6,602 bases of DNA from assembly GCA_023819025.1 (NCBI GenBank), contig JAMWDC010000125.1, forward strand, positions 1 through 6,602, written 5' to 3'. This document shows positions 5,799 to 6,602 of the stretch, piece by piece. Below the pieces are notes generated by a model. The model was not told the DNA's origin, did not search any database, and saw only the letters and a program-made list of their open reading frames with translations. Each line of letters opens with the position of its first letter. The first letter of the stretch is position 1. This DNA is from Candidatus Omnitrophota bacterium. Lineage in GTDB: Bacteria; Omnitrophota; Omnitrophia; Omnitrophales; Aquincolibacteriaceae. Made by a program: the position numbers and the translations under genes.

Positions 5799-6602
5799 AT
5801 GACCATAAGTTCATCAAAAGCTATAAAACAAGCCAAGACGGGTCAAAGTTCTTTACCCCGTTTCAAAAACTCTCGGTGTCGGGACAGTAAACTCATTTCA
5901 ATTAGAATTCCGGAAGATATGCTCAGCCGACTTCGGCATGTCTCTGAAAGGCGAGATGGTTTGGGATACCAGAGCCTTATTAAGGCATTTATTTCTAAAG
6001 GGTTAGAAACTTATGATTCCAAGGCCGACATTCCTGTTTCATCGAAAGAAGCAATCTCTCCGTGTCTTCCGTCGTCCCATGCGGTCTTCCGGCAGGTATT
6101 AAGAGCGATTGATACTCCGATGATAGCGAAAAAGAGGAGACGGCAAAAGGAACGTGTGGATTTTACCGACTCGAAGGTCATTCTGGATGACATCCGTAAC
6201 TTGGCAAAGTCGCTTGAGTCCTACCAGGAGTATTTTGCCGGGAAGACGTTTTTGATTACTGGGGCCTTTGGATTCTTGGGGCGGTATATGGTTTATTTGC
6301 TGAAGTGTCTCAACGAGGAAATTCTCGAAAAAAAAACAGCGGCACTTCTCTTGGATAATTTTGTGACGGGCTATGAGCAAAGTGTGCTTTCAGACGAGAA
6401 CCTGGTTTTTTATAGACACGATGTGGTTAAGCCTTTTAAAACAGACCAACCGTTGGATTACATCATTCACGCCGCTGGCATTGCTTCGCCGGTTTATTAC
6501 ACAAAATTTCCGATTGAGACCTTGGATGTCGGAACGATCGGAACCAGAAACATGTTGGATTTGGCGTATCAGAAAAAAGTCAAAAGTTTTCTCATGATGA
6601 GC
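5799..6602 (+). CDS. RHH (CopG/BrnA-like) domain fused to NAD-dependent sugar-nucleotide epimerase/decarboxylase, 3' end cut off
   Basis: From ATG 5799 the frame is open for 268 codons to the window edge; I checked each codon and found no stop or frameshift. Residues 31-72 form a ribbon-helix-helix domain: strand KLISIRIPEDML, helix, then GLGYQSLIKAFISKGLE, the pattern of CopG-type antitoxins. Residues 73-122 are a Ser/Pro- then Lys/Arg-rich linker (KKRRRQKER, 111-119). Residues 126-268 start an extended SDR enzyme: TGAFGFLG (154-161, the GxxGxxG NAD site), LLLDNF with Asp186 for the NAD ribose, HDVV with Asp208, and HAAGIASPVYYTKFPIET (224-241), most like UDP-glucuronate decarboxylase or related nucleotide-sugar dehydratases. 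Catalytic Ser and Tyr-x-x-x-Lys lie beyond the edge. AAGGA is 11 bases from the ATG. An internal GTG 6156 could start a separate SDR product. Substrate is unknown; a surface polysaccharide role is inferred. Confidence 0.8.
   Translation, partial: MTISSSKAIKQAKTGQSSLPRFKNSRCRDSKLISIRIPEDMLSRLRHVSERRDGLGYQSLIKAFISKGLETYDSKADIPVSSKEAISPCLPSSHAVFRQVLRAIDTPMIAKKRRRQKERVDFTDSKVILDDIRNLAKSLESYQEYFAGKTFLITGAFGFLGRYMVYLLKCLNEEILEKKTAALLLDNFVTGYEQSVLSDENLVFYRHDVVKPFKTDQPLDYIIHAAGIASPVYYTKFPIETLDVGTIGTRNMLDLAYQKKVKSFLMMS
6145..6158 (+). promoter_or_regulatory. possible internal start site for an SDR-only product
   Basis: AAAAGGA (6145-6151) lies 4 bases before the in-frame GTG 6156. Initiation there would give an SDR enzyme of ordinary N-terminal length (starting just before DFTDSKVILDD), without the RHH domain. 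It may equally be a chance match. Confidence 0.25.

Noticed and set aside
5799..6020. Antitoxin of a BrnT/BrnA-type toxin-antitoxin module
   Set aside because: The RHH resembles such antitoxins, but no toxin gene precedes it (the upstream gene is dtd), and the frame continues without a stop into an SDR enzyme.
6373..6597. Short + strand reading frame at the right end
   Set aside because: It overlaps the SDR domain in another frame; the SDR frame holds the conserved NAD-binding and HAAGIASP motifs there.

Overview
The window reads as bacterial chromosome at roughly 50% G+C. All supported genes lie on the + strand, several start with TTG or GTG behind clear Shine-Dalgarno sequences, and proteins are typical of free-living Gram-negative environmental bacteria (PilZ c-di-GMP receptor, polytopic GT-C/TPR membrane protein, nucleotide-sugar SDR enzyme). 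A deep-branching lineage such as Nitrospirota or a Deltaproteobacteria-like group would fit, but this is an impression, not something the sequence proves. There are no rRNA or tRNA genes, insertion sequences or CRISPR arrays.

Layout. 1-181: leader with a possible promoter and a 15-bp inverted repeat. 182-1933: ilvD, dihydroxy-acid dehydratase (branched-chain amino acid and pantothenate precursor synthesis), with no other ilv/leu gene beside it. 2034-2459: a small PilZ protein with a TTG start. 2550-4238: a polytopic TMTC-like (GT-C) membrane protein with about three C-terminal TPRs, a candidate protein O-glycosyltransferase. 4322-4627: a small secreted protein with one canonical EF-hand loop. 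4800-5216 and 5218-5685: a tightly coupled pair, a UPF0047/YjbQ protein and D-aminoacyl-tRNA deacylase (dtd), one base apart. 5686-5798: an intergenic regulatory region with a consensus-like -35 and two identical 10-bp palindromes. 5799 to the window edge: one uninterrupted frame joining an N-terminal ribbon-helix-helix (CopG/BrnA-antitoxin-like) domain to an NAD-dependent sugar-nucleotide epimerase/decarboxylase domain.

The first six genes are housekeeping or recognisable accessory functions that do not form an obvious single pathway. The most unusual part is the right end: a DNA-binding RHH domain fused to a nucleotide-sugar enzyme, directly behind twin palindromes that overlap its likely promoter. 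This suggests, as inference only, a self-regulating sugar-nucleotide (surface polysaccharide) gene in which the enzyme polypeptide carries its own operator-binding domain. The gene is cut by the window edge, so its catalytic Tyr-x-x-x-Lys region and downstream partners cannot be seen.
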